From positions 197,144 to 261,143 of the forward strand of contig JABUFB010000011.1 of NCBI GenBank assembly GCA_013314775.1: a DNA stretch of 64,000 nucleotides, in the 5' to 3' direction. The position numbers and the translations under genes were made by a program. This DNA is from Armatimonadota bacterium. GTDB taxonomy: Bacteria; Armatimonadota; Zipacnadia; Zipacnadales; JABUFB01. The notes beneath the pieces are model-generated. The model saw only the letters and a program-made list of their open reading frames with translations, had not been told where the DNA came from and did no database searches. Positions 54,302 through 63,739 of this stretch are shown in pieces. The number at the start of each line of letters is the position of its first letter. Within the stretch, counting starts at the first letter, position 1.

Positions 54302-55432
54302 TCACTCGGTGGTGCCCTTCTCCCAGATGCCGGTCATCGCCTGGGCGCATGTTTCCAGGGAGAAGGGACTGGCGTCGAACCGGGCGAGAGCGGCAGCTCG
54401 GTCCGGCTGGTGGGACATCAGAGCGTCGCGCGCGGCCTCGGCCCAGACCCGATCCGGCTGTGCCAGCGGCAGGCAGCGCACCAGTTCGAAATGGGTGGCG
54501 ATCTCCTGGCACCCCGGCAGATCACTGGCAATCACCGGAATACCCGCCGCGCAAGCTTCCAGTACGGCTCCCGGCAAGCCCTCGCGACGCGAGGGCAAAA
54601 AGGCGAGATCCGCGGCGCACAGAATGCGGGATACATCCGAGCGCTCTCCCGTGAAAACAACCCGGTCTTGCAGTCCGGCAGCATTCACGGTACCGCGCGC
54701 AAGTTCCTCCTCGCGACCGCCGGGCTTCCCGACCAGCAGCAAGTATGCATCAGGCTGCATGTCTGCCAGTTCCACGAAGATCGACGCCAGCCGTCCCTGG
54801 TTCTTCGCTTCGCAGAAGCGGCCCACGTGGACACACACGCGAGCGTCCAGCGGTAGACCGAACTCGGCGCAGACGCCGGCGCGATCTGGCGGCGAACGGT
54901 AAGCGGTGATGTCCAGTCCGTTGTAGACAACCCGGCACCGCGGATCGTTTCGCCAGTCCGCACGCCACGAGCCGACCAACGCCCCCTCGCTCACGGCCAG
55001 AATATCTGTGGCGTATTGATCCAGCAGCCTGCGCATAAGAGCTCTCTGGGCGTTGCGCAGCAGACCGTCCTGGTGCGCGTCACCCATAGAACGGAAATGC
55101 GCAATGCGCACCGGTATGCGCTGTCTCGCGGCCAGCATGAGTATGAAGCCCGAGAACAGGTGCAGATGTGAATGGACTACAGTGTACCCACCGGACCGCA
55201 CGATCGCGCCGAAACGCGCCGGGAAGCCGACACTCTTCAGCGAGCAGGGGATGACCTTCCCGCCGAGAGCCTGGATCTCACCATCCAATTGACCCTTCGC
55301 CCCGGACGTCACGAGGAAGTCCATCTGGAACCGTGAGCGATCCACGTGGCGCATGACTTCCAGAGTGCGCATTTCTGCGCCACCGCGGTCCATCCGCGAG
55401 AAAACGTGAAGAACACGGACAGGATTAGCCAC
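54302..55432 (-). CDS. Glycosyltransferase family 4
   Basis: 376 residues. Opens NPVRVLHVFSRMDRGGAEMRTLEVM (MDRGGAE loop of GT4 enzymes such as PssF/EpsF). Donor domain with VCVHVGRFCEAKNQG and the EX7E-like REGLPGAVLEACAAGIP. GTG 55432 with GAGGG. First gene of the leftward run after the 167-base gap 55433-55599. Confidence 0.9.
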   Translation of the reverse strand: MANPVRVLHVFSRMDRGGAEMRTLEVMRHVDRSRFQMDFLVTSGAKGQLDGEIQALGGKVIPCSLKSVGFPARFGAIVRSGGYTVVHSHLHLFSGFILMLAARQRIPVRIAHFRSMGDAHQDGLLRNAQRALMRRLLDQYATDILAVSEGALVGSWRADWRNDPRCRVVYNGLDITAYRSPPDRAGVCAEFGLPLDARVCVHVGRFCEAKNQGRLASIFVELADMQPDAYLLLVGKPGGREEELARGTVNAAGLQDRVVFTGERSDVSRILCAADLAFLPSRREGLPGAVLEACAAGIPVIASDLPGCQEIATHFELVRCLPLAQPDRVWAEAARDALMSHQPDRAAALARFDASPFSLETCAQAMTGIWEKGTTE

Positions 55433-55599
55433 GAGCGCCCTCGCGCTCCGACATGGCCGGCCCGATCACCGGGAGATTGCTGTACACTGCCATTTGCATC
55501 AGACTCCCGGGGCTTTGCGCCAACTTCAGTGTGATAGGAACCGCGCCCCCCTGAACTGTGCCGAACCTGCTGAGATCGTGAAGCCTGCTGGCGGAGCGG

Positions 55600-57180
55600 T
55601 CAGCCCATGTAACCCAGATCGCGGAGCCGCCCTTCTATAGCCTCAATGTCCTCTTCCGACAGGTTATCCTTCGCGCTGACGTCGGAACTGACCCACTCCG
55701 GCTCGGTGTGCGGCAGGTCCAGCACATCGCGCACCGTCTGAAGCATCTCGCTGATGGCTGTGGGGAGCTCGCCGATCCGCGCCGCTGCCGCGGCGTTTGC
55801 TCCGACTATTCCCTCCATCTGGTGGGTGCCCTGCCAGCCTTCCTTCTTGAAGACCAGCTGCCGGGCTGTCTCCTCGTAGGACAGCACGAGGTCTGCGTCG
55901 GCTCCCATGGGTCCAGTCACATAGCCCGGTGCCGGAAAGCACACCGCGAAGGGCACGTCAGGTCCCTCGGCGCCGTACAGATCCAGACCGTCATAGACCT
56001 CGAAAAGCGGCTCATCGCTGTCCGGGAAACGCAGTTCCCTGAGGGCAGCGATAATCGCCGGCTTCAGCTTCGCCAGAGCATCTCGATTCTCCTCGTAGTC
56101 CACGGACCAGTATGCCTCGCCGAACGCTCCGGGCCAGCGAATGAGCACGCTGTCGGAAGTCTGTTCCACCCGGAATAGACTCCTCAACGGGGACGCCGCG
56201 AGCCTCTGCTTTAGCCTTTCGTAGGTCGCAGATGGGGCCGCCGCACGCAATGCCCCTGCGAGAACTCCCGCCCACGAGCGCAGCATGCGTCTCGCGCTGC
56301 GCCTCGCTGCCGGACGGACCAGTTGCAGGCCATCGGCACCATTCTCGGGCAGAGGGAAGCGGGTGTTGATGCGCCCGGTGTTGATGAGCCCGCGGCATGG
56401 CGTCTGACCGTGGTCGGAAAGGAGCAGGATGGGCGTCTCCGGCCCGACGCACTGCTCGACGCGCCCGACCAGGCGGTCGGCGTGAATGTAGGCATCCTCC
56501 ACCGGGTCGCCAACCTCGCCTGGATGTTCCCACTTTCGCGCCTGCAGGTACGCATGCTGAATATGGTCGGTGTAGTTTTCCACCACGAAGAAGACATCAA
56601 CAGGGTGATGCTCCAGAAGGTAGGCGGATGCGTCCTCCAGCCATCGGGCCTGCTGCGCAAGAGTCGCCCGCCGCCGTGACGGGTGTACCTTGGTCAGCGA
56701 GACCAGATCGGTCTTTCCGCAGGCATTGGTAACCTGCTCGTACAGGTCGGGGCTGGAGAACATGGTCGGACCGTATTCCGGCGTGCCCATGATGCCGGAG
56801 ATCATCCAGCCATCCAGGGGCTCGGGCGGGTAGGTGAAGGGAAGGCACAGCAGGCCGACAGAGAGTCCGCGGCGGTTGAAGTCCTTCCAGAAGGGCGCAA
56901 CCCGGCTGTCCGATCGGCAGACTGGGCGCCAGCGGCGGTGGGTAGGGTCATACGACTGCATGGCGAGGATCCCGTGCTCCCGCGGTTCCACGCCCGTGTA
57001 CATGCTGGTCCAGGCAACTGAGGTGACGGGGGGAATGGTGGAGCGCAGGCCCCCTCGGGCACCGGCCGAGGTGATTCGCTCGATGTTCGGAAGCTTCCCA
57101 GACTCCATCAGTGGGAGAGCCTGGTCCCAGGTCGCGCCGTCCAGGCCGATGATGGCCAGACGGCAGCGTTGCTTGCTCAT
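55600..57180 (-). CDS. Alkaline phosphatase-superfamily phosphodiesterase/transferase
   Basis: 526 residues of the AlkP superfamily (type I phosphodiesterase/nucleotide pyrophosphatase branch). N-terminal AIIGLDGATWD (metal-ligand Asp), a Thr/Ser nucleophile region in STIPPVTSVAWTSMYTGVEP, then LLSDHGQTP (ligand DHG). No signal peptide is evident. Enzymes of this kind near polysaccharide genes may add or remove phosphate-linked groups, but the substrate is unknown. ATG 57180 overlaps the upstream Wzx stop by four bases (ATGA). The frame continues to 57546 without homology and is dropped. Confidence 0.78.
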   Translation of the reverse strand: MSKQRCRLAIIGLDGATWDQALPLMESGKLPNIERITSAGARGGLRSTIPPVTSVAWTSMYTGVEPREHGILAMQSYDPTHRRWRPVCRSDSRVAPFWKDFNRRGLSVGLLCLPFTYPPEPLDGWMISGIMGTPEYGPTMFSSPDLYEQVTNACGKTDLVSLTKVHPSRRRATLAQQARWLEDASAYLLEHHPVDVFFVVENYTDHIQHAYLQARKWEHPGEVGDPVEDAYIHADRLVGRVEQCVGPETPILLLSDHGQTPCRGLINTGRINTRFPLPENGADGLQLVRPAARRSARRMLRSWAGVLAGALRAAAPSATYERLKQRLAASPLRSLFRVEQTSDSVLIRWPGAFGEAYWSVDYEENRDALAKLKPAIIAALRELRFPDSDEPLFEVYDGLDLYGAEGPDVPFAVCFPAPGYVTGPMGADADLVLSYEETARQLVFKKEGWQGTHQMEGIVGANAAAAARIGELPTAISEMLQTVRDVLDLPHTEPEWVSSDVSAKDNLSEEDIEAIEGRLRDLGYMG

Positions 57181-58676
57181 GCGGACTTCCTCTCTCGCGC
57201 CAGCATTGGCCGGACGATCTTCGCCAGCCTGACGCCGATGGCGAGCATCGGGAGTGCGAACAGGGCGAAGGCCGTGAAAGCCCCCCAAGGCGGGGCGATA
57301 CCGCGTGGCGCCAGGTAGGCCAGCGCAAGTCCGACCAGGAACGCCGGCCACAGCCCAATCGTTGTCACATTGTACGGCAGAATCCGGTACAGGCGCCAGA
57401 CCCGCACCACTCGCCACAGATTTACCCCTGCCAGGGCGGCGGCCACGATGGCGGAGGCGGCAATCAGCCGGTAGCGCGGCACCCACGCGACGAACAGGCC
57501 CATCATGGCGATTGCGAAAGCGATGTGGTCCAGGGACATGATCCATGGTCGACCGGTCATGGTCAGGATCGAACCCACCGAGCCGGTGGCCGAATTGGCC
57601 AGCTGCCCCGCGCAGACCAGAACCAGAGCGTTGGAGCCTTTCACGAACTCGTCACCGAAAAGCCCCATGAATACCTGCGGCCAGCAGATGATCGCACCGA
57701 AGACCCACATGGCCAGATACGTTGCCATAGCGGTTGAGCCGATGAAGGTCTTCCTCAGGCCCGGTATGTCCCCCTTTGCGTGCAGTGCCGAGATGGTCGG
57801 CGAAAAGACAGTCTGCACCACTGCCAGCGGGAAGACCAGCATGTTCGCGCCACGCCAGGCCGCCGAATAGATCCCCAGTTCCGCCTTGGTCAGCAGCTTG
57901 CCAAGCACCAGGATGTCCACACCGCCGCCCCCGAAAGAGAAGATGCTGTAAAGGAGCATTGGCAACCCAAAGCTCAGAAGAGCTGCCCAAGGGATGCGGC
58001 TGCGGACATCAGCAGTGCGGGCGAGAACAGTGCGCCGGATGAAATGCCAGCCCACGACACACCCGAAGGCGGCGGCTCCTGTGTGCACCCAGGCCATTGC
58101 CTCGAAGCTGGGGCGCAAGATACCGACAGCGACGATGCCGGCAAGCAGGGCACCGGGCGCCAGAATCGACCCGACCGCGAGCATCTCCACGATGCGCTGC
58201 ACACCCCGCAGCGCATTGACAATGATGTACTGCACCACCGCGAAAGGCATGGCGATGGCAAGGATTCGGATGGGAGGGGCCAGTTCCGGGATGCCGTACG
58301 CGTTTTGCGCTATCGTGGGCGCCAGCAGAGCGATGGCGATGGCCATGACCAGCGCGATGGCCCCATTCAGGAGGGTCGCGCCATATACCGTGCCCTTGAG
58401 TTCCTCTTTCTGCCCCAATGCGTCATAGTGTGCGACGTACTTCAGGACGCTCCAGCTCAGGCAGCTCTCGGCAACCTTCTCCCCCATCGTCTCGACGGTC
58501 AACGCCAGGCTGAACACACCGAAACGCTCGGCCCCAAGCACACGGGACATTGCCACACCCACTCCGAAACGCAGGAGCCGCTGAATGACTCTGCCGACGA
58601 ACACGAGCGCTGACCCATGCAGCAGACTGCGTAGGCTGGTATGGTCGGCAGGTAGCTGGTCGCTGTGTGTGCTCAA
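57177..58676 (-). CDS. Wzx-type oligosaccharide flippase
   Basis: 499-residue MATE/MVF-like integral membrane protein with about 14 hydrophobic segments and a basic C-terminus (ARERKSA). N-terminal region HGSALVFVGRVIQRLLRFGVGVAMSRVLGAERFG is typical of polysaccharide flippases. It would move lipid-linked repeat units across the inner membrane. TTG 58676 has GGAG upstream, six bases before the start. Coupled to the AlkP gene. Confidence 0.88.
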   Translation of the reverse strand: MSTHSDQLPADHTSLRSLLHGSALVFVGRVIQRLLRFGVGVAMSRVLGAERFGVFSLALTVETMGEKVAESCLSWSVLKYVAHYDALGQKEELKGTVYGATLLNGAIALVMAIAIALLAPTIAQNAYGIPELAPPIRILAIAMPFAVVQYIIVNALRGVQRIVEMLAVGSILAPGALLAGIVAVGILRPSFEAMAWVHTGAAAFGCVVGWHFIRRTVLARTADVRSRIPWAALLSFGLPMLLYSIFSFGGGGVDILVLGKLLTKAELGIYSAAWRGANMLVFPLAVVQTVFSPTISALHAKGDIPGLRKTFIGSTAMATYLAMWVFGAIICWPQVFMGLFGDEFVKGSNALVLVCAGQLANSATGSVGSILTMTGRPWIMSLDHIAFAIAMMGLFVAWVPRYRLIAASAIVAAALAGVNLWRVVRVWRLYRILPYNVTTIGLWPAFLVGLALAYLAPRGIAPPWGAFTAFALFALPMLAIGVRLAKIVRPMLARERKSA

Positions 58677-58866
58677 AATTCGCTCCGTCGCGGCGGGTCG
58701 GGTTCAATGCGACCCCGTGGCGCCTGTGTGTCGGGCCGGCCCCCAGGCAAGCGGTCGGTCAACGTACTCCTGAGGTGCAGCCGCCCCCTCACTGCCACCG
58801 GCCGGCTGAGAACCTGCCGCGGGGCATCTCGGGGGCGGTTTTCGCGCCAATAATGCTGAAGTCGCG

Positions 58867-60969
58867 CTAGTCTTCGTCGCCGTAGTACTCGGAATAGTAG
58901 TAAGAACCGTAATAGTAGTACGAGCCCGGCGCCTGCTTCGCCTTGTTGATGACAACTCCCGGCAGGAAGTGCCCCTCGCGCTTGAACAACTCCACGAGCC
59001 GTTTCAGCGTTGGCCGTTTTGTGCTCTCGAGATCGACCACGATCACCGCGGCGTCGGCGATGCGCGTGAGAACCATGGCGTCCGCCAGAATACTGCCCGG
59101 CGGCGTGTCTAGAATCACCAGGTCGCACATGCCCTTGAGGCGCTGGACAAGATCCCGCATCGCGGTCGAGTCCAGGAGTTCACCGGGATTGGGCGGTATC
59201 GGACCGCTGGTGATCACGCGCAGGTTCGGGTAGTCAGTCTCATGCAGCACATCCTCAATGGGCAGGCCGTCCACCAGGCAACTGGTCAGTCCGGTGGTGT
59301 TGTCGAAGTCGAAGATTCGGTGCTGGCTGGGGCGGCGCAGGTCGGCGTCTACGAGAATCACTCGTTGCCCGCCTTCTGCGCACGCGATGGCGGTGTTCAC
59401 AGACACCGTGGATTTGCCCTCCCCCATCGCGACGCTCGTCATCACCAGGGACGAGATGGCCCGGTTGACCGAACTGAACCGCAGCGCGGAGCGGATCATC
59501 CGGAAAGCCTCGGCGAAAGGCGACTTACCCATCGGGGAGCTCAAGAGAATGTTCTCGCGTCCGGTCTGTCGGAAGATCACCGCCAGCGTGGATACCCCGA
59601 GATGCTCCTCCATCTCCTGAACCGATGCGTATGTGTTGTCCAGGTAGTTGACAAGAAGCGCCACGCCAAGGGCGACGAGGAAGCCGAAGAAGATAGCAAA
59701 TAGCAGGTTCTTCTTCTTGCTAGGGCTGACCTTTGGGGCCGGCGAGTCCGCGGCTTGGATCACCGTGGCGCTCGGGATCTCGACCATCTCGGCAAGCTGC
59801 AGGTCCTGGAGCTTCGCCATCAGAGCGAGATAGCGGTTCTCAGCAACACGCACGGAACGCTCGAGCTCGGCAGCCCGTCGTTGGTCGTCCGGGAGCCGAC
59901 CTATCGCTGCCTGTGCTTCAGCAAGCCCTCGTCGTACCGCACTGGCTCTCTGCCGATTGGCCGCCAGTTCCACTTCCGCCAAGGTCAGTCGTTTCAGGAT
60001 TTCGGCGTTGACCGGGTCGACGCGGGATTCCGTGCTGATCACCCGGTCCACCTGGCTCTCGAGCTGTTTGCGCACCGCGGCGATTTCCTTGTCGACGGCA
60101 GTGACTTTCTGGCTCGTCGGCGCGTAGTCGGTGATGAGTGCCGCCCGTTCGGCCTCGAGTGCCAGTAGCTTACCGCGGAGCGTATCCAGTGCCGGATTCC
60201 GTTCCAGCGTCTCGGCATCCTTGACGAAGCCATCTCCGCGGCCCAGCCTGGCCCGGAGTGCCTGCACCTCTGCCTGCGTCGCCGCGACCTGCGCGTCCGC
60301 GCGATTGGCTTCCTCCGACTGGCGCTGCGCATCCTCCACAAGACTCGTCACAGCCTCATCGACGGAGGTGATCCCGGCGCCCTGCCGGAACGCAGTGAGG
60401 TCCGCTTCGGCTTGAGCGAGTTCCGCACGAACCTCCTCTGCCTGTTTCTCAATGAACTCTCGGCCCTGGCTCGCAGTCTGACGGTTGCGCCGCAGCGTGA
60501 GTTCCACGTATTCCTGGGCGATACCGTTTGCAATCTTGGGCGCCATGAGTGGATCGGGTGCGCGCGCCGAGACGGTGATGATATCGGTTCCGGGGATGGT
60601 CTCGACAATGACGCCTGGCATCTCGGTCTCTGGGTCGATGCCCAGTTTTTCAAGGGCGGGTTTCAACACAAGAGCGCTGCGGATGAGTTCAATCTGTGTC
60701 TCGACGGTCCGAGCCTGCGCCATGCCCGTGATCCCGGTGAGCACGTCAGAAGCTCCCCCGCCCGAGCTCCCGAACCGGCTGGCTTCCACAAGAAGCTTGG
60801 CCCGCGCCCCATAGATGGGCGTGGCCGTGAAGGTCATCACTGTAATGAGGGCAATGATGGCGAGGTAGACGCCGATGAACCACCAGCGCCTGCGGTAGAG
60901 GATCAAGATGTAATCGCGTAGCCCGACTTCACTTTCCTCGTAGAAATCGGCGGGTCTCGCTGTATCCAC
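58867..60969 (-). CDS. Wzz/BY-kinase: polysaccharide co-polymerase with C-terminal tyrosine autokinase
   Basis: 700 residues. Wzz-type N-terminal domain with a membrane helix (WWFIGVYLAIIALITVMTFTATPIYGA), a long coiled-coil periplasmic region (about 180-400), a second membrane helix (about 430-445), then a BY-kinase domain with Walker A (VAMGEGKSTVSVN), Walker A' (VILVDADLRRPS) and Walker B (LVILDTPPG). The tail is a tyrosine cluster (SYYYYGSYYYSEYYGDED) for autophosphorylation, which cycles to control chain length. GTG 60969 has CAGGAG. Driven by the promoter at 61023-61052. Confidence 0.93.
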   Translation of the reverse strand: MDTARPADFYEESEVGLRDYILILYRRRWWFIGVYLAIIALITVMTFTATPIYGARAKLLVEASRFGSSGGGASDVLTGITGMAQARTVETQIELIRSALVLKPALEKLGIDPETEMPGVIVETIPGTDIITVSARAPDPLMAPKIANGIAQEYVELTLRRNRQTASQGREFIEKQAEEVRAELAQAEADLTAFRQGAGITSVDEAVTSLVEDAQRQSEEANRADAQVAATQAEVQALRARLGRGDGFVKDAETLERNPALDTLRGKLLALEAERAALITDYAPTSQKVTAVDKEIAAVRKQLESQVDRVISTESRVDPVNAEILKRLTLAEVELAANRQRASAVRRGLAEAQAAIGRLPDDQRRAAELERSVRVAENRYLALMAKLQDLQLAEMVEIPSATVIQAADSPAPKVSPSKKKNLLFAIFFGFLVALGVALLVNYLDNTYASVQEMEEHLGVSTLAVIFRQTGRENILLSSPMGKSPFAEAFRMIRSALRFSSVNRAISSLVMTSVAMGEGKSTVSVNTAIACAEGGQRVILVDADLRRPSQHRIFDFDNTTGLTSCLVDGLPIEDVLHETDYPNLRVITSGPIPPNPGELLDSTAMRDLVQRLKGMCDLVILDTPPGSILADAMVLTRIADAAVIVVDLESTKRPTLKRLVELFKREGHFLPGVVINKAKQAPGSYYYYGSYYYSEYYGDED

Positions 60970-61022
60970 GTATCGTGCTCCTGTGATTGCTCGCGAGCTG
61001 CGGGCGGAAGCGTGGTTGGCGT

Positions 61023-61052
61023 ATTATACACACGGTCGTTGCGGAACTGCAA
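61023..61052 (-). promoter_or_regulatory. sigma70-type promoter of the BY-kinase gene
   Basis: TTGCAG (61052-61047), an 18-base spacer and TATAAT (61028-61023) on the minus strand. Expected start near 61016, about 47 bases before GTG 60969. Confidence 0.7.
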
Positions 61053-61129
61053 GCCGCCCCCGGACGGCCCAGGAGCATCAGTTCTGCGGGATGCGTGCCG
61101 GCTGGGGCCGGAGTCGTATTTGGCGTGCC

Positions 61130-61385
61130 CTTCGCCCTGAGCCGTTGCCTCACAGCCCGCGGAGCGGGCGGCAGCCTGTAGCCGGGGCGGAAGCTCCCGA
61201 ATTGCCGCCCCGCGATGCGCCCTGAGCACCCGAGGGGGGTGGGCGACAGGCCGTTCTCCCCGCACCCGGTTCGGCTTCCTCTCCGGGGCTTGTGGCCCAT
61301 TCCTGGGACCTGACAGCACACCGCACGGGCCCAACACCGTGGACACCGGACGCAGGCCACACGCGGCAGGCACGTATTCCGCAGA
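61130..61385 (+). repeat. Dispersed intergenic repeat, copy C
   Basis: Most complete copy. It shares blocks with copy A (gcgacaggccgtt at 61243, gcttgtggcccattcc at 61288, caacaccg at 61332) and with copy B (cacagcccgcg at 61151, agcctgtagcc at 61172). It lies between the CapD and BY-kinase genes. No coding frame is convincing. The rest of the 60970-61455 gap holds only the promoter above. Confidence 0.7.
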
Positions 61386-61455
61386 ACCGACGAGCCTGCC
61401 GAACGGCCAGGACCGGCCGGGCTGCCGAATGGGAGGAAGTTGGGTCGACGCGTAC

Positions 61456-63345
61456 CTACTCTGCGCTAATACCCGCCTTCTCCGGAGACGCAGTACCAGT
61501 GAAACGAGCTCCCGTGGCTGCCGCGAGCACACGCAGCAGACGCTCATCATCGCAATCAAGGACAGCGGCACGTAACTCCGAGAGTGCTTCCTGGACCTGC
61601 GGGAACACGGGTGCCTTGCCATTCACCTGAACGCGCTGAACCCCGGGCACCCGGGTCGGCACCAGTTCTTCGTATGGATTGACCAGACGTTCGTGGAGTT
61701 TTTCACCAGGCCGAAGACCAATGAACTCGATAGCACCCGGCGCATCAGGGTCCTTACCGTACATCTGGAGTATGGTTCGCGCAATGTCCACGATCTTGAT
61801 TGGCTCACCCATATCCAGGACGAACACCTCTCCACCCTCACCCACGGCACCCGCCTGAAGTACGAGAAAGGAGGCCTCCTCGATTGTCATGAAGTAACGA
61901 TCCGCTTCGGGATCGGTTACGGTGAGCGGCTTGCCTGCTTCCGCCAGGGCACGGAAAATCGGCACCACACTTCCCGCGCTTCCGAGAACATTACCGAAAC
62001 GCACGGCCACGAACTTCGTCTTGCAGGAACCGTTCATGCCCGCGACGATGCGCTCTCCCATGGCCTTCGTCGCGCCCATGACGCTGGTCGGCTCGGTCGC
62101 CTTGTCGGTGGAGATCAACACGAAGCGCTCTACGCCGTAGCGGCACGAGAGGTCGGCGATCGTCGCCGTCCCCAGGACATTGTTGTTGACTGCCTCGAGG
62201 GGGTTGCATTCCATCAGGAAAACGTGCTTGTGTGCAGCTGCGTGGAAAACCACTTCGGGCTTCCAGCGTCGGAGAACGGCCTCGACTGCAATGGGGTCTG
62301 TAACATTGCAGATGACGGGCTCGAAGGCGATTTCCGGGAAGCTGTCCACAAGCTCGTAATAGATGCGGTGAATGCGGTTCTCGCCGCGCCCCAGCAGGAT
62401 AACTCGCCCCGGTTGATAGCGGCACAACTGTCGACAGATCTCGCTGCCGATGCTGCCGCCGGCGCCGGTCACCAGGACGGTGCGCCCGGCGATGTAGTCA
62501 TTGGGCAGCGCGAGGCTGAAGCAACTTGGTTCTCGCCCGATGAGGTCGCCCACGTCGATGTCACGCACGCGCCCCGGCATCTGCCCCGGCGCGAGCTCCA
62601 AGAGCCGTGGCATGATACTTACCCTGACACCAATGTGAGCACCTGCCCGCACAAGGCGCTCAACTTTCGCATCAGCCTCTTCCCCCCGGCTTCTCGCTAC
62701 CAAGACCTCATCCAAGTCATAGCGGCTCGCGAGCTTCTCCAGGTCGTCGACCGTACCCAGGATGCGCAGTCCACCCGCGAGCATACCGGTCAGAGAAGGG
62801 TCATCGTCAAGCAGCCCGATGATCTCGTAGGGGCTCGCCGGATCGCTTGCGGCTTCTCGGGCGAGATTGTTGCGGGCACGGCCGCTTCCGTACACCACAG
62901 CCCGGCTCTTGCCCTCCGGCTTGCCGCTGCGGAACACGAACCGGGACCGCAGTACGCGCCAACCGAAGCGGCTTGCACCGATGAGCATCGTCGTGATGCC
63001 CCAGGAGATGATCAAGACGCTGATCGGATACAGGTCGTGGTGGATAAACAAAGTCAGACCGGCAACGGCCCCAAAGGTTAGCCCCACGCTCAGGATGATC
63101 GTGACGGCGGCGTCTATCGATGCGTACTCCCAAATGCGGTTGTACAGCCCCAGCGCGAAAGAGACCGCGAGCAGAAGCAGGGTCATCCAGGGGGCCGTCA
63201 TCTGCCACAAGGCCCAGTACGGCTCCGGTATCGAGCCGTCAAAACGCAAGACCAACGCGAGCATGACGCTGAGATTCAGGATGCACGCGTCCATCAGGGC
63301 CAGGACCACTCGCATGACCCTGGGCTTGAATCGGCCGTTCTTCAC
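61456..63345 (-). CDS. CapD-like nucleoside-diphosphate-sugar 4,6-dehydratase/epimerase
   Basis: About 629 residues. Four N-terminal membrane helices (residues ~10-130, starting MRVVLALMDACILNLSVMLALVL), a CoA-binding-like domain, then an extended SDR domain with GAGGSIGSEIC and RVILLGRGENRI, and TDKATEPTSVMGATK. This is the membrane-bound UDP-GlcNAc 4,6-dehydratase family (CapD/PglF), giving UDP-4-keto-6-deoxy sugars. GTG 63345 has GGGAG upstream; TTG 63429 is an alternative adding 28 low-complexity residues. The terminator at 63554-63578 separates it from the preceding metallopeptidase. Confidence 0.88.
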   Translation of the reverse strand: MKNGRFKPRVMRVVLALMDACILNLSVMLALVLRFDGSIPEPYWALWQMTAPWMTLLLLAVSFALGLYNRIWEYASIDAAVTIILSVGLTFGAVAGLTLFIHHDLYPISVLIISWGITTMLIGASRFGWRVLRSRFVFRSGKPEGKSRAVVYGSGRARNNLAREAASDPASPYEIIGLLDDDPSLTGMLAGGLRILGTVDDLEKLASRYDLDEVLVARSRGEEADAKVERLVRAGAHIGVRVSIMPRLLELAPGQMPGRVRDIDVGDLIGREPSCFSLALPNDYIAGRTVLVTGAGGSIGSEICRQLCRYQPGRVILLGRGENRIHRIYYELVDSFPEIAFEPVICNVTDPIAVEAVLRRWKPEVVFHAAAHKHVFLMECNPLEAVNNNVLGTATIADLSCRYGVERFVLISTDKATEPTSVMGATKAMGERIVAGMNGSCKTKFVAVRFGNVLGSAGSVVPIFRALAEAGKPLTVTDPEADRYFMTIEEASFLVLQAGAVGEGGEVFVLDMGEPIKIVDIARTILQMYGKDPDAPGAIEFIGLRPGEKLHERLVNPYEELVPTRVPGVQRVQVNGKAPVFPQVQEALSELRAAVLDCDDERLLRVLAAATGARFTGTASPEKAGISAE

Positions 63346-63429
63346 GTCGTCAGGACTCCCTTTGCCTGGCCCCGGTGCCAAGACTGCGGCCTCCGGTGGC
63401 ACGCTGTCTGTTGGAGCAGGGCTTGACAA

Positions 63430-63739
63430 CCTGGCGCCGTCACAGCAGGTCCTGTGGGATGCCCGTCATCGCTGTGCAAACTTCGCCCGCCGTGACCAGA
63501 CCCGATTGCTGCCGGCACTTGGTTCTGCGGTAAGACTTCGCCGTTCACTTAGACAAAAAAGACGGCCAACCGTACCGTCGGCATCAGCATTGCCCAAGGC
63601 AAGTTCGAGCACACGCCAAAACGGCCTCGCTGAAGTCTCGAGCACCGGCCTCGACCCGTCCTGTCTGGTCTGCCCGCCGGCCTGAACCCTCCTTGCAGTT
63701 TACCACAGGTCCGCGTTGCACCCAAGACCTACTTGGCAT
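63430..63739 (-). other. Intergenic gap between the CapD and YgjP genes
   Basis: About 310 bases with no convincing coding frame. The only supported element is the minus-strand terminator at 63554-63578. A weak TTGGGT-17-TAAACT pair near 63694-63728 on the minus strand may be the CapD promoter, but it is not secure. Confidence 0.45.
63554..63578 (-). terminator. Intrinsic terminator of the YgjP-like gene
   Basis: On the minus strand, a GACGG...CCGTC hairpin (63578-63560) is directly followed by six Ts (63559-63554). It lies downstream of the metallopeptidase stop at 63740. Confidence 0.55.

Noticed and set aside
53222-54856. 544-residue plus-strand open frame
   Set aside because: Overlaps the polymerase and glycosyltransferase genes on the other strand and has no domain; a shadow.
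61693-63081. 462-residue plus-strand open frame across the CapD gene
   Set aside because: CapD motifs are clear on the minus strand; the plus-strand translation has no family signature.
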